Shown here: positions 1 through 9,067 of the stretch, piece after piece
Numbering within the stretch: position 1 is the stretch's first letter
Layout of the letters: each line of letters starts with the position of its first letter
NCBI RefSeq assembly: GCF_000711225.1
Contig: NZ_JOMG01000002.1
Coordinates: 1,066,501-1,130,500, forward strand
Source: Pelobacter seleniigenes DSM 18267
Lineage (GTDB): Bacteria > Desulfobacterota > Desulfuromonadia > Desulfuromonadales > Geopsychrobacteraceae
Direction of reading: 5' to 3'
DNA length: 64,000 nt
Translations under genes and position numbers: made by a program
Notes under the pieces: model-generated
Databases searched by the model: none
Told to the model about the DNA's origin: nothing
The model's input: the letters and a program-made list of their open reading frames with translations, nothing else

Positions 1-2
1 TG

Positions 3-227
3 ATGAGAAAAACCCAACTGATTGGTCAATGGAGCGATGCTGCCCGGGGCAGCCGCAGCCTGAACATCCGCCTTTATGTCGTGGGTCTACTGTTCTGGAT
101 CCAGAAATGGCGCCACAATGCCAAGACCAGAAAACAGCTGGCGGCGCTACCGGAATACCTGCTGCGGGATATCGGCCTGAGCGAGTATCAGGTCCGCGAA
201 GAAGTTAAAAAGAAATTCTGGCAGTAA
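3..227 (+). CDS. DUF1127 domain small protein
   Basis: A 74-residue basic protein. The C-terminal half carries the DUF1127 (YjiS-like) signature: a run reading LPEYLLRDIGLS followed by a charged tail. This domain is usually found in small arginine- or lysine-rich proteins; some relatives in alphaproteobacteria affect phosphate or carbon metabolism and RNA turnover, but no role can be assigned here. A hydrophobic stretch (YVVGLLFWI, about residues 25-33) precedes the domain. The ATG is at the very edge of the window, so its promoter and ribosome binding site cannot be judged. The next gene, on the same strand 55 bases on, is an unrelated exporter. Confidence 0.8.
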   Translation: MRKTQLIGQWSDAARGSRSLNIRLYVVGLLFWIQKWRHNAKTRKQLAALPEYLLRDIGLSEYQVREEVKKKFWQ

Positions 228-281
228 ATCGTTCGATTCAACTAACGTGGATCAGTTATCCCGAAAGGTCGCCCCCCTGAC

Positions 282-923
282 ATGAAACATGAAACGTTAC
301 TGATTTATGCCGTCGTTGCATTTTTCTACATCACCAGTCCTGGGCCTGCCATTGTACTGGCCATTCTAAACGGCATCAGAGCAGATATGAAAACTGTTGC
401 CATTGCTTCGCTGGGAAACATTATTGGGTTACTTCTCCTGTCGACAGCATCTATTTCCGGGCTTGGCGTTTTGCTGACCACCTCCGCACTGATCTTCATG
501 GTCGTCAAATCAGTTGGCGCCCTGTATTTGATATACATTGGCATCAAATGTATCTTGAACGGTCGAGGGCTGAGTCTTGGAAAATCACTTCACACTGAGA
601 ACTTGGGAAAAAGCAGAACTTCGTATTTTTACGAAGCATTTTTTCTTGCTGTAACCAACCCCAAACCAATCTTGTTTTTTACGGCAATATTTCCCCAGTT
701 TTTAGACCTGCAGGCCGATATTCTGCCGCAATTCGTTATCATGACGAGCATATTCTTAACGATATCTTTCAGTTCATTATGCACCTATGGATTTACTGCA
801 AAGAAATCTAAAACTTGGCTAACAGGTCACAATAGGATGCTCTGGTTTCATCGTATGACCGGAGGGGTATTCATCGCGCTGGGAGTCGGGCTTCTTCGGT
901 TGTCCTCACGACAAGCAATCTGA
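282..923 (+). CDS. LysE/RhtB family amino-acid exporter
   Basis: A 213-residue integral membrane protein of the LysE/RhtB translocator family, which export amino acids or derivatives such as homoserine and threonine across the inner membrane. Visible hallmarks are the N-terminal ITSPGPA motif (about residues 17-23) in the first membrane segment, a second hydrophobic stretch with SLGNIIGLLLLS, and the conserved NPKPILFFTAIFPQF segment in the second half. The length matches the usual 200-215 residues. The substrate cannot be told from sequence. It reads toward pyrC, so the two genes converge. The start ATG is preceded only by a weak AAAGG. Confidence 0.88.
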   Translation: MKHETLLIYAVVAFFYITSPGPAIVLAILNGIRADMKTVAIASLGNIIGLLLLSTASISGLGVLLTTSALIFMVVKSVGALYLIYIGIKCILNGRGLSLGKSLHTENLGKSRTSYFYEAFFLAVTNPKPILFFTAIFPQFLDLQADILPQFVIMTSIFLTISFSSLCTYGFTAKKSKTWLTGHNRMLWFHRMTGGVFIALGVGLLRLSSRQAI

Positions 924-1019
924 AAACATGATCCCGCTCCGCTGGTGAGAGCATGGCAGGAAAGACCAAAGCCGTTTCAAAGGCTGCGCTCCCGCAAGAC
1001 GATTCCGACTTAAGTCCCC

Positions 1020-2060
1020 TCAAACCGCCTGGACCTTCCACCTGACCTCTTTTCCGGCAAAAAACGGCACAATCGGTCGCCCGTTGGGCAAAATGATCTG
1101 CTCCGGCACGGTCCAATGTTCACGGCGCAGCGTGACCGTTCCCGGATTACGCGGCAAACCGTAGAAATCCGCCCCGTTTTCACTGGCAAAGGCTTCCAGC
1201 TTGTCCAGGCATTCCAGTTCATCGAACACCTGCGCATAAAGCTCCAAAGCGGACCAGGCGCTGTAACAACCGGCACAGCCGCAGGCCGACTCTTTGCGGG
1301 ACCGTTCGTGGGGAGCGGAATCACTGCCGAGGAAAAATTTACGCGAGCCGCTCTTCACCACCTGACGCAGGGCCTGTTGATGGGTGTTGCGCTTGAGCAC
1401 CGGCAGGCAATAGTTGTGCGGGTGCAGGCCGCCAACCAGCAAGTCATTACGGTTGAGCAGCAGATGCTGGGGGGTGATGGTTGCCGCAATGCGCGCGTTG
1501 CCGGCTAACACAAACTGGGCGGCATCCGCCGTGGTAATATGTTCCATCACCACCTTCAGCTCGGGATAGCGCTTAACCAAGGGGCCAAGGACGCCCTCGA
1601 TAAACACCTTTTCGCGATCAAAAACATCCACCTCGGCAGCGGTCACTTCACCATGGACCAGTAGCGGCATGGCCAGCAGAGCCATTTCCTCCAGGGCCGG
1701 ATAGATCTTTTCCAGAGCGGTCACCCCGGAGTTCGAGTTGGTCGTTGCCCCGGCCGGGTAAAGCTTGGCTGCGACAACCCCGGCCTGCTGTGCAAGCCGA
1801 ACCGTCTCCGCCGAAGTCTGATCGGTAAGATACAGGGTCAGCAATGGTTCAAAAGAGCTCCCCTGCGGGCGGGAGCCACGCAGCCGTTTGCGGTAGGAGA
1901 GAACAGCCTCTGCCGTGGTGAGGGGCGGTACCAGGTTGGGCATGGCCACGGCCCGGCCAAAACAGCGGGCGCTGGCTGCAACGGTTTCCGGCAGCATCTC
2001 CTGATCGCGAAAGTGCACATGGAAGTCGTCCGGCGTGCGAATACTCAATTGCTCAATCAT
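1020..2060 (-). CDS. pyrC: dihydroorotase (PyrC type)
   Basis: Dihydroorotase, the cytosolic zinc enzyme that cyclises carbamoyl aspartate to dihydroorotate in pyrimidine synthesis. It belongs to the short (type II, E. coli PyrC-like) class. Visible are the N-terminal DDFHVHFRD metal-binding motif, the lysine of AAKLYPAGATTNS that is carbamylated to bridge the two zincs, the metal-binding histidines in LLVHGEV and VMEHITT, and the catalytic aspartate in GSDSAPH. I chose the ATG at 2060 (346 residues, close to the 348 of E. coli): it has GAGG upstream, while the further ATG at 2087 has no ribosome binding site. It stands alone between convergent and divergent neighbours. Confidence 0.93.
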   Translation of the reverse strand: MIEQLSIRTPDDFHVHFRDQEMLPETVAASARCFGRAVAMPNLVPPLTTAEAVLSYRKRLRGSRPQGSSFEPLLTLYLTDQTSAETVRLAQQAGVVAAKLYPAGATTNSNSGVTALEKIYPALEEMALLAMPLLVHGEVTAAEVDVFDREKVFIEGVLGPLVKRYPELKVVMEHITTADAAQFVLAGNARIAATITPQHLLLNRNDLLVGGLHPHNYCLPVLKRNTHQQALRQVVKSGSRKFFLGSDSAPHERSRKESACGCAGCYSAWSALELYAQVFDELECLDKLEAFASENGADFYGLPRNPGTVTLRREHWTVPEQIILPNGRPIVPFFAGKEVRWKVQAV

Positions 2061-2263
2061 TGTCAAAACCTCATCACTGCTGGACATTGGCGGACCAACG
2101 CCTCTCCTCTGAGCCCGGTTTGATCGTCAACGCCTGTCGGGCTGGCTGGAAGATTCAGCTAGAATCGTGGAAATACATCTTTTTTGTGGAGTTTCCATTC
2201 CGTTGCTGGCATTATTTCCGGATTCCTTGAAAATCCAGGTTCTTCCCGTCATCAAAACCGACC

Positions 2264-2282
2264 AAACACCTGTAAACACCTG
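2264..2282 (+). promoter_or_regulatory. tandem 9-bp repeat upstream of a diguanylate cyclase
   Basis: The nonamer AAACACCTG occurs twice, at 2264-2272 and 2274-2282, ending 16 bases before the GTG of the cyclase gene. Tandem short repeats in this position can be operator half-sites, but no regulator is known for this motif and it may be chance. It is not obviously repeated before the paralogous cyclase at 3881. Confidence 0.25.
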
Positions 2283-2298
2283 AAAGGATCGGTCTGCA

Positions 2299-3735
2299 GT
2301 GAACCGCAAATACAGTTTTATGTCAGTTCTGACCCTGTTGCTGGTGGTCGGATTTTTGTGCACCAGCATCATCAGTTATTTCGTCGCCCGGCAAAGCCTG
2401 GCCGAACAGATTGCCGGCAGCACCCTGCCCCTGACCAGTGACAACATCTATTCCGAAATCCAACAGGACCTGCGGCGACCGATTTTCATCTCCTCCCTGA
2501 TGGCCCACGACACTTTTGTCCGCGACTGGGTCCTGGCCGGCGAAACCAACCCCGACAAAATGGTCCGCTATCTGCGGGAAATCCAGCAGCGCTATGCCAC
2601 GGTCACCAGTTTTTTTGTCTCCGACAGCAGTCATCATTATTACCACTCCAGTGGGGTGCTGAAAACCGTCTCCCCGGACGATCCGCAGGACCAATGGTAT
2701 TTCAATATGCCGAAAGTGATCGAGGATTACCAGATCAATATCGACCGGGATACCGCCGACCTGACCAGCATGACCGTGTTCATCAACCACAAGGTTTATG
2801 ATTATGCCGGCAACTATATCGGCACCATAGGGGTCGGACTTGGGGTGACCTCGGTTAAGGGACTCATCGAAACCTATCAGGAACGCTACGGCCGAACCAT
2901 CTTCTTCACCAACCGGCAGGGCCAGATCACCCTTGTCGGCAGCCAGTACCGGGGACCGGACAACCTCAAAAAGATTCCCGGCCTGGCCAGCCACATCAGC
3001 CAACTATTGACCGTTCCCAGCACCTCGTTAACCTTTCAGCAGGACAATCATCCCTACTACCTCAACAGTCGCCTGGTGAAGGATTTCGACTGGTATCTGA
3101 TCGTCCTGGAAAAGGAAACCCCCGGTGAAATCAGAGTCCAGAAGGCTCTGATTATCAACATCGCCATCAGCCTCGGTATTACCGCCATCGCGATGATCAT
3201 TGCCGGGATGACCATCGGCAGTTATCAGAAGAAACTGCAGGCTATGGCCACCACCGACAAACTGACCTGCCTGACCAACCGGCAGATGTTCGATTTCCTC
3301 TATCAGCAGGCCTGGAAAGCCAGCCACCGTCACAACACCGCCCTTTCTGCTCTGCTCATCGACATCGACCATTTCAAACGGGTCAACGACACCTACGGCC
3401 ACCCGGCCGGAGACCAGGTCCTGGAAACGGTCGCCAAAACGCTGCAGGATATCATCCGCGGGGATGACTACCTGTTCCGCTGGGGCGGAGAAGAATTCCT
3501 GGCCCTGTTGTCCGATTGTAATGCCGCACAGGCGATGATCCTGGCAGACCGCCTGCGCAGCACAATCCAGGACCTGACCATCTCCCAAGGGGAAACCGCT
3601 CTTCAGGTCACCATCAGCCTGGGAACCGCGGAGCTGAAGCCGGACGAATCGGCCGAGGCCCTGATTGCGCGCGCTGACCGGGCTCTCTATCAGGCCAAAA
3701 GCAACGGTCGCAACCGGGTTGAAGCGGCAAGCTGA
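2299..3735 (+). CDS. membrane diguanylate cyclase with Cache sensor domain (copy 1)
   Basis: A 478-residue inner membrane enzyme predicted to make cyclic di-GMP from two GTP. A first membrane helix (about residues 7-30) and a second (about 285-308) bracket a periplasmic Cache-type sensor of some 250 residues. The GGDEF domain follows: its active-site motif is GGEEF, and RGDD five residues earlier is an intact RxxD inhibitory site, so product feedback is expected. The start is a GTG preceded by AAAGGATCGG. The next gene is a close paralogue in the same orientation, which points to a recent tandem duplication. One oddity is cysteine in TDKLTCLTNR, where the usual residue is glycine. Confidence 0.93.
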   Translation: MNRKYSFMSVLTLLLVVGFLCTSIISYFVARQSLAEQIAGSTLPLTSDNIYSEIQQDLRRPIFISSLMAHDTFVRDWVLAGETNPDKMVRYLREIQQRYATVTSFFVSDSSHHYYHSSGVLKTVSPDDPQDQWYFNMPKVIEDYQINIDRDTADLTSMTVFINHKVYDYAGNYIGTIGVGLGVTSVKGLIETYQERYGRTIFFTNRQGQITLVGSQYRGPDNLKKIPGLASHISQLLTVPSTSLTFQQDNHPYYLNSRLVKDFDWYLIVLEKETPGEIRVQKALIINIAISLGITAIAMIIAGMTIGSYQKKLQAMATTDKLTCLTNRQMFDFLYQQAWKASHRHNTALSALLIDIDHFKRVNDTYGHPAGDQVLETVAKTLQDIIRGDDYLFRWGGEEFLALLSDCNAAQAMILADRLRSTIQDLTISQGETALQVTISLGTAELKPDESAEALIARADRALYQAKSNGRNRVEAAS

Positions 3736-3880
3736 CAGGATCCCACGCGCTACGGATTGATGTTTTTTTTGCTCCCAACTGGTCCTTTTGCTTTTCGGTA
3801 CTTGCCAAAAAACTAGATTTTGTTAATCTCACTGATCGACCAGTTATGGGCTTGAGGACATCAGGAAGGATCTGTCGACA

Positions 3881-5329
3881 GTGAACCGCAAATTCCGTTT
3901 CATGAGCATTCTGACCGTTTTGCTGGTGGTCGGCTTTCTGTTTACCAGCATTGTCAGTTATTTTGTCGCCCAGAAAACCCTGGCGGAGCAGATTGCCGGG
4001 AGCACCTTGCCCCTGACCAGCGACAATATCTACTCCGAAATTCAACAGGATCTGCTGCGGCCGATCTTTATCTCTTCTCTGATGGCCCATGATACCTTCG
4101 TCCGTGACTGGGTTCTGGCCGGGGAAACCGACCCCGACAAAATGGTTCGTTACCTGCGGGAAATCCAAAAGCGCTACGGCACGGTGACCAGTTTTTTCGT
4201 CTCCGAATACAGCCACCACTACTATCATTCCAGCGGCGTGCTGAAAACAGTCTCCCCGGATGACCCGCAGGACCGCTGGTATTTCAATATGCCCAAGGTG
4301 CTGCAGGACTATCAGGTCAATATCGATCGCGACACCTCCGACCTGACCAGTATGACCGTATTCATCAACTACAAGGTCTACGATTACCTCGGCAATTACA
4401 TCGGCACCATCGGAGTCGGTCTTGGGGTTAAATCGGTCAAAGGGCTCATCGAAACCTACCAGGAACGCTATGGCCGGACCATATTTTTCACGGATCGGCA
4501 GGGCAAGGTCGCTCTGGTCGGCAGTCAATACGACGGGCCGAATAGCCTCAGGGATATCCCCGGGCTGGATATCTACGCCACCCAGATTCTGACGTCACCC
4601 AGTACCTCCTTGACCTATCAGCAGGACAACCATACCTATTATTTCAACAGCCGCCTGGTGGAAGATTTCAACTGGTATCTGATCGTCCTGGAAAAAGAGA
4701 CGGCGGGAGAAGCGCGCATCCAGAAAACCCTGCTGATCAACATCGCCATCAGCCTGGCTATCACCACGGTGGTGTTGATCATCGCCGGAATCACCATCGG
4801 CAACTACCAAAAGCGCCTGGAAGCCATGGCCACCACTGACAAACTGACCGGGCTGACCAATCGGCAAATGTTCGATTTCCTCTACAAACAGGCCTGGAAA
4901 GCCAATCTGCGCCGCAAAACCGCGCTGTCCATCCTGATCATCGATATCGACCACTTCAAACATGTCAACGACACCTATGGCCATCCGGCCGGTGATCAGG
5001 TGCTGCAGGCGGTGGCCAAGGCCCTCGCGGAAACCCTGCGCGGCGACGATATGCTGTTCCGCTGGGGGGGCGAAGAGTTTCTGGCCCTGCTCTCCGATTG
5101 CAGTATTGACCAGGCCAGGATTCTGGCGGAACGCTTGCGCAGCAGGGTCGAGGAGCAGGCGATTTATCGCGGCGAAGCGACCATCCAGGTCACGGTCAGT
5201 CTGGGAGCGGCCGAATTGCAAGTGGATGAAGAAGCGGACCGGCTGATTTCAAGGGCAGATCAGGCTCTTTACCGGGCCAAACACGGCGGCCGCAACCGGG
5301 TCGAAACCGCAACCGGACAGTCATCATGA
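3881..5329 (+). CDS. membrane diguanylate cyclase with Cache sensor domain (copy 2)
   Basis: A 482-residue paralogue of the gene just upstream, alike over its whole length, including the two membrane helices, the periplasmic Cache domain and the GGDEF domain. The active site (GGEEF) and the RGDD inhibitory site are both intact, and the TDKLTGLTNR segment is canonical here. The start is GTG with AAGGATC upstream, the same arrangement as copy 1. Differences cluster in the membrane-proximal part of the sensor (for example around residues 205-240), which could alter ligand preference. Its stop overlaps the start of an NTF2-like gene by four bases (ATGA), so those two are translationally coupled. 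Confidence 0.93.
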   Translation: MNRKFRFMSILTVLLVVGFLFTSIVSYFVAQKTLAEQIAGSTLPLTSDNIYSEIQQDLLRPIFISSLMAHDTFVRDWVLAGETDPDKMVRYLREIQKRYGTVTSFFVSEYSHHYYHSSGVLKTVSPDDPQDRWYFNMPKVLQDYQVNIDRDTSDLTSMTVFINYKVYDYLGNYIGTIGVGLGVKSVKGLIETYQERYGRTIFFTDRQGKVALVGSQYDGPNSLRDIPGLDIYATQILTSPSTSLTYQQDNHTYYFNSRLVEDFNWYLIVLEKETAGEARIQKTLLINIAISLAITTVVLIIAGITIGNYQKRLEAMATTDKLTGLTNRQMFDFLYKQAWKANLRRKTALSILIIDIDHFKHVNDTYGHPAGDQVLQAVAKALAETLRGDDMLFRWGGEEFLALLSDCSIDQARILAERLRSRVEEQAIYRGEATIQVTVSLGAAELQVDEEADRLISRADQALYRAKHGGRNRVETATGQSS

Positions 5330-5685
5330 CTCCGAAGGAACTGATCGAACAGTGGGTAGAGGCGTTCAACGCCGGGGATGTGTTGCGCCTGGCGGAATTC
5401 TATAGCGAGGATGCAGTCAATCACCAGGTTGCCGAGCAGCCGGTGGTCGGCCGCCAGGCCATCGCAGAGATGTTCGCCCGTGAATTTGCCAGGGCCGACA
5501 TGACCTGTCTGGTCGAAAACCTGTTTGCCGACGGCGACTGGGCGATTCTTGAATGGAAAGATCCCCTCGGCCTGCGCGGCTGCGGATTTTTCCGTATCGA
5601 ACAGGGCAAGATCGCTATTCAACGCGGCTACTGGGACAAGCTCTCATTCCTGCGTCAGCACGGCTTGCCGTTGCCGACCGAGTAG
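5326..5685 (+). CDS. NTF2-like / SnoaL-fold protein
   Basis: A 119-residue single-domain protein of the NTF2-like superfamily. It opens with the typical helix (ELIEQWVEAFNAGDVLRLAEFYSEDA), followed by the cone-shaped beta-sheet strands expected of the SnoaL/polyketide-cyclase-like group. Such proteins bind small molecules or act as isomerases or cyclases, and no substrate can be inferred. Its ATG overlaps the stop of the upstream diguanylate cyclase (ATGA), so the two are co-translated. Whether the function is linked to signalling is unknown. A hairpin follows the gene. Confidence 0.8.
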   Translation: MTPKELIEQWVEAFNAGDVLRLAEFYSEDAVNHQVAEQPVVGRQAIAEMFAREFARADMTCLVENLFADGDWAILEWKDPLGLRGCGFFRIEQGKIAIQRGYWDKLSFLRQHGLPLPTE

Positions 5686-5769
5686 TCCTTTCAGGTTTTA
5701 AAGGTCGGACAGAGAATTTTTCAAGCAGGAAAAATATCCTTTTCCTCCCTTCACCAAGCCAACACGTCA

Positions 5770-5795
5770 GCAGCTCAACATGTTTGTTGAGCTGC
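5770..5795. terminator. hairpin between convergent genes
   Basis: A perfect 11-bp stem (5770-5780 pairs with 5785-5795) with a 4-base TGTT loop lies between the convergent NTF2-like and glycerol-1-phosphate dehydrogenase genes. No strong T-run follows on either strand, so it is a probable but not textbook terminator, possibly serving both directions. Confidence 0.5.
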
Positions 5796-5811
5796 CCGTC
5801 GTTCCCCCTTG

Positions 5812-7152
5812 CTAGGTACGAATCAAGGCCAGCGCGCGCGCGGCGGCCTGCTCGAGGATACCGGCATGCGCGGCAAAATCGAGCACGGTGATCCGCTCCC
5901 GAATGGCGCGGCTGTTCATGGCCGCCAGCAGGAATTCATCCACCGACAACCTGAACGCCTCAAGCCCAAAAGGCGCACCAACCCTGGAGAACAGCTCAAC
6001 AAAATATTCCGGCGGTCGCACCTGTCCGAACAGCGGGCGAAGTTTTTCCCAATACCGTGGCAACTGTTCATCAAAGGCAGCCAAAGCGTCCCGCTTGTTG
6101 GCAAACTGGCCGGCAACCTCAGCGGCATAAGGTCCCCAGATCTCCGGGATACGCGCAGCAGTGGCGGAAAATTCCGCTTCCGCACGGGGCGCCAGAGCCT
6201 TTTTGTCCAGCCCGGCCAGTAACTGGTAACAGGCCGCAGATAGGATGATCCCCAGACCGACCTGTAGGCCGTGCCGTTCCGGTACGCGCCCGGTCAAGGG
6301 TTCCCGCATGTCCCAGAAGTGCGACATCAGATGCTCCCCGCCCGAGGCCGGAGCGCTGGACCCGGCCAGACTCATGGCCACACCGGAAATCAGCAACCCA
6401 TGGAATAGCCCCATGACCGCCTTTTCTTCCCCCCGGCCGATGGCTTCGGGTTGCTCACTGTAATCCTTTTCCACTCCGGCCATCATGGCCGCCGGCAAAC
6501 CGCAATAGCTCTGACTGAACAACAGGGACTCCGCCTGCCAGTCGATATCCGACACCACTTTGGCCAGGACATCACAAAAACCCGCCTGACGCAGCTTAAG
6601 GGGAGCGTTTTGAATCACCTCTGGAAGGACATACAAACGCTCCGGCGGGGTCGCGGGCAGGGTCCGTTTTACCCCCTTGACCTTGATCGCGGCGATCCCG
6701 GAGGTGTAACCATTCATGGAGGGTGCCGTCGGCATCACCCAGAACGGTTTGCCGTCTGCGCTGGCCGCATATTTTCCCAGGTCGTTGAGGGTTCCGGAGC
6801 CGACCGAAATCACCAGTGCCTTGTCGGCACTGAGCATGCGGACCTTGGCAACGGTTTGATCATCGGCCACCGGGTCGGCGTCAAGGAGGAAACTGGTCAG
6901 ATTGACGCCGGTTGCCCGCAGCTGCTCCTCCAGGGTATGACCGACCACGCGCTGAACATCCGGATCGCTGAGCAGCAAAACCGGCTGGTCGGCAAAAACC
7001 GCCCGGCAATCGTCGGCCATGACCCGTGCGGCATCGACACCCAAGTAAAGGGTTGCGGTCGGCGCGGGATGCGGCTTTCCACAGGTACAACCGCTCAGCC
7101 CGGTGTGCGGGTCGATAATAAAGGGGTGATTATTGATGTTGACCATCGTCAT
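5812..7152 (-). CDS. sn-glycerol-1-phosphate dehydrogenase (AraM/EgsA-like)
   Basis: A 446-residue member of the iron-containing alcohol dehydrogenase / dehydroquinate synthase-like superfamily, closest to the AraM/EgsA group that reduces dihydroxyacetone phosphate to sn-glycerol 1-phosphate with NAD(P)H. Visible are the nucleotide-binding VSVGSGTLNDLGKY, the PTAPSMNGYTS segment, an aspartate in GFCDVLAKVVSDIDW and the metal-ligand histidine stretch SGGEHLMSHFWDM. The ATG at 7152 overlaps the ugpE stop (ATGA), placing it in the ugpB-ugpA-ugpE transcript. A longer in-frame reading upstream lies inside ugpE and is not used. The context suggests use of imported glycerophosphates; the stereochemistry is unusual for bacteria. 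Confidence 0.85.
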   Translation of the reverse strand: MTMVNINNHPFIIDPHTGLSGCTCGKPHPAPTATLYLGVDAARVMADDCRAVFADQPVLLLSDPDVQRVVGHTLEEQLRATGVNLTSFLLDADPVADDQTVAKVRMLSADKALVISVGSGTLNDLGKYAASADGKPFWVMPTAPSMNGYTSGIAAIKVKGVKRTLPATPPERLYVLPEVIQNAPLKLRQAGFCDVLAKVVSDIDWQAESLLFSQSYCGLPAAMMAGVEKDYSEQPEAIGRGEEKAVMGLFHGLLISGVAMSLAGSSAPASGGEHLMSHFWDMREPLTGRVPERHGLQVGLGIILSAACYQLLAGLDKKALAPRAEAEFSATAARIPEIWGPYAAEVAGQFANKRDALAAFDEQLPRYWEKLRPLFGQVRPPEYFVELFSRVGAPFGLEAFRLSVDEFLLAAMNSRAIRERITVLDFAAHAGILEQAAARALALIRT

Positions 7153-8072
7153 TTTTCCCTTTCCACCAGACCTTTGACAAACCAGCGCTGCATCACCAGC
7201 ACCACCAGCACCGGCGGCAGCACCACAATCAGCGCTCCAGCCATGGCGATATGCCAGTCTGGTGGATCTTCCGGGGACGGCAGCAGGTGTTTCAGGCCGA
7301 TCACCGCCGTGGTCATCTTCGGGTCCGTGGTGATCAGCAACGGCCAAAGATACTGATTCCAGCCGTAAACGAACTCGATCACCACCAGGGCGGCAATATT
7401 GGTTTTGGACAGCGGCACGAGGATTTTCCAGAAAAAGGTCATCGGCGAGGCACCGTCCATCTTAGCGGCTTCGCAGAGTTCTTCCGGAATGGTCAGAAAA
7501 AACTGCCGGAACAGAAAGGTACAGGTGGCGGACGCGGTCAGCGGCAGAATCAACCCGGCATAACTATCGAGCAGGCTGAATTCCAGCTTGACCGAAATAT
7601 CATGTCCGGCGAACCAGCTGACCAGTCCGTTCAAACCCAAGGCATCCCAGAGCGGCTGGAGGGGACCGAACAGGTTGGCAGCCATTTCGTAAGTGGGCAG
7701 AATGCGCACCTCCACCGGCAACATCAGGGTACAGAAGACCGTCGCGAAGGCCACCGCGCGTAGCCGGTAATCAAAATAGACAATGGAAAAAGCGCCGAAC
7801 AGCGAAACCACGATTTTCCCGAAGGTGATACCGCCCGCCATGATAAAGGAGTTCAGCAGCTGCGTCCCCAGGTCGCCGCGGTTCCAGGCCGTGGCCAGGT
7901 TGGCAAACAGCTGATCCCCCGGAATCAACGGCATGGGCACTCGCGAAACCTCTTCGAGGGGCAAGGTTGCGGCAATAATGGCATAGAAGATCGGGAAGCC
8001 AACCACGGCAATTCCCGCAATCAACGCCACATAGGTGAACAGGTCAAGGGCCGGTGTCTTTTCAACCATCAT
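7149..8072 (-). CDS. ugpE: glycerol-3-phosphate ABC transporter permease UgpE
   Basis: A 307-residue permease of the carbohydrate-uptake-1 ABC family, the UgpE half of the glycerol-3-phosphate/glycerophosphodiester importer. It has about six membrane helices and a clear EAA loop (CEAAKMDGASPMTFFWKI), which docks onto the UgpC ATPase. I chose the ATG at 8072, 4 bases after the ugpA stop; an ATG at 8108 would lie inside ugpA. Its stop overlaps the start of the glycerol-1-phosphate dehydrogenase gene. The region at about residues 140-175 is longer than usual and hydrophobic. Confidence 0.88.
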   Translation of the reverse strand: MMVEKTPALDLFTYVALIAGIAVVGFPIFYAIIAATLPLEEVSRVPMPLIPGDQLFANLATAWNRGDLGTQLLNSFIMAGGITFGKIVVSLFGAFSIVYFDYRLRAVAFATVFCTLMLPVEVRILPTYEMAANLFGPLQPLWDALGLNGLVSWFAGHDISVKLEFSLLDSYAGLILPLTASATCTFLFRQFFLTIPEELCEAAKMDGASPMTFFWKILVPLSKTNIAALVVIEFVYGWNQYLWPLLITTDPKMTTAVIGLKHLLPSPEDPPDWHIAMAGALIVVLPPVLVVLVMQRWFVKGLVEREK

Positions 8073-8076
8073 AGCG

Positions 8077-8970
8077 TTACCCGGTATATTGGACTTTTCG
8101 TTCCACATATTTGAATTGCAGAACGGTAATCAGAATGATCAGCGCCATCAACACAATGGACTGGGCCGAAGAGGAGCCGAGATTCAGACCGACAAAGCCA
8201 TCCTGGTAGACCTTGTAGACCAGAATATTGGTTGCCCCGCCCGGCCCGCCCTGGGTCACGGTATGGATGATGCCGAAGGACTCGAAGAACGAAAAGATAA
8301 TGGTCATCACTGTGACAAAGAACATGGTCGGCGACAACAACGGAAAGGTGATGGTCCAAAAGCGCCGGAAAGGCCCGGCCCCATCCATGGCTGCTGCTTC
8401 AATGAGGGAATGCGGCACCGCCTGCAGTCCGGCCAGGAAAAAAACGAAATTGTAGCTGATGTTCTTCCAGGAACTGGCCAGGACGATCATCAGCATGGCA
8501 TGGGAGCCTTCCAGAAGCGGGTTCCAGGCCAGACCGAACCATTTTTCCAGAAAGATCGCGATCACCCCATAGGAAGGATGGAGCAGAAACAGCCAGAGGA
8601 TTCCGGAGATGGCCGGAGCGATGGCATAGGGCCAGATCAGCAGAGTCCGGGTCACGGCGGTCAGCCGCAAAGCCCGGTTGGCCATGGTCGCCAGGAACAA
8701 TCCGACACAGATGGAGACCAGCGCCACCGAACCGCTGAACAGCAGCGTGGTCATAATCGATTTCAGGTAGAGGGGATCGGTGAACAAGGCCACATAGTTG
8801 TCGAACCAGACAAAGCGGGTCCGCAAACCGAACGGATCGCTCAACTGGAAAGAGGCCACCAGGCCCTGCAATGCAGGCCAGTAGAAAAAAGTCACAGTGA
8901 TCAGAATCTGCGGCAGAATCAGCAGATAGGGCAGCGACCGGGTTTTGAAATAGGAGCGTTTTTTGATCAT
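8077..8970 (-). CDS. ugpA: glycerol-3-phosphate ABC transporter permease UgpA
   Basis: A 297-residue inner membrane permease, partner of UgpE. It starts with a short basic cytoplasmic tail (MIKKRSYFKTRSL) and has six predicted membrane helices. The EAA loop (EAAAMDGAGPFRRFWTITF) lies about two thirds along, as in the family. The next gene, ugpE, begins within a few bases, so the two are co-transcribed. The upstream gene on this strand is the periplasmic binding protein ugpB, separated by about 97 bases that contain an imperfect hairpin. Confidence 0.9.
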   Translation of the reverse strand: MIKKRSYFKTRSLPYLLILPQILITVTFFYWPALQGLVASFQLSDPFGLRTRFVWFDNYVALFTDPLYLKSIMTTLLFSGSVALVSICVGLFLATMANRALRLTAVTRTLLIWPYAIAPAISGILWLFLLHPSYGVIAIFLEKWFGLAWNPLLEGSHAMLMIVLASSWKNISYNFVFFLAGLQAVPHSLIEAAAMDGAGPFRRFWTITFPLLSPTMFFVTVMTIIFSFFESFGIIHTVTQGGPGGATNILVYKVYQDGFVGLNLGSSSAQSIVLMALIILITVLQFKYVERKVQYTG

Positions 8971-8990
8971 GGGGAGAATCCGCTTTTCTG

Positions 8991-9022
8991 CCCGGAACCG
9001 CTGTTTTCACGGCGGTCCCGGG
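8991..9022 (-). other. imperfect hairpin between ugpB and ugpA
   Basis: A GC-rich imperfect inverted repeat (CCCGGAACCGC against GGCGGTCCCGGG, loop about 8-9 bases) sits in the ugpB-ugpA gap. It has no T-run. In many importer operons such a structure protects the upstream binding-protein message and lowers expression of the permease genes; that role is inferred here. Confidence 0.4.
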
Positions 9023-9067
9023 ACGGTCTAACAGCAGAAGAGATGGATCGTTACAGCTCTTTGGCCT

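Noticed and set aside
3614-4528. 304-residue open frame opposite the second cyclase
   Set aside because: Antisense shadow; the same happens in the paralogue, as expected of duplicated sequence.
6451-7356. 301-residue open frame antisense to the dehydrogenase
   Set aside because: Shadow of a gene with clear motifs on the other strand.
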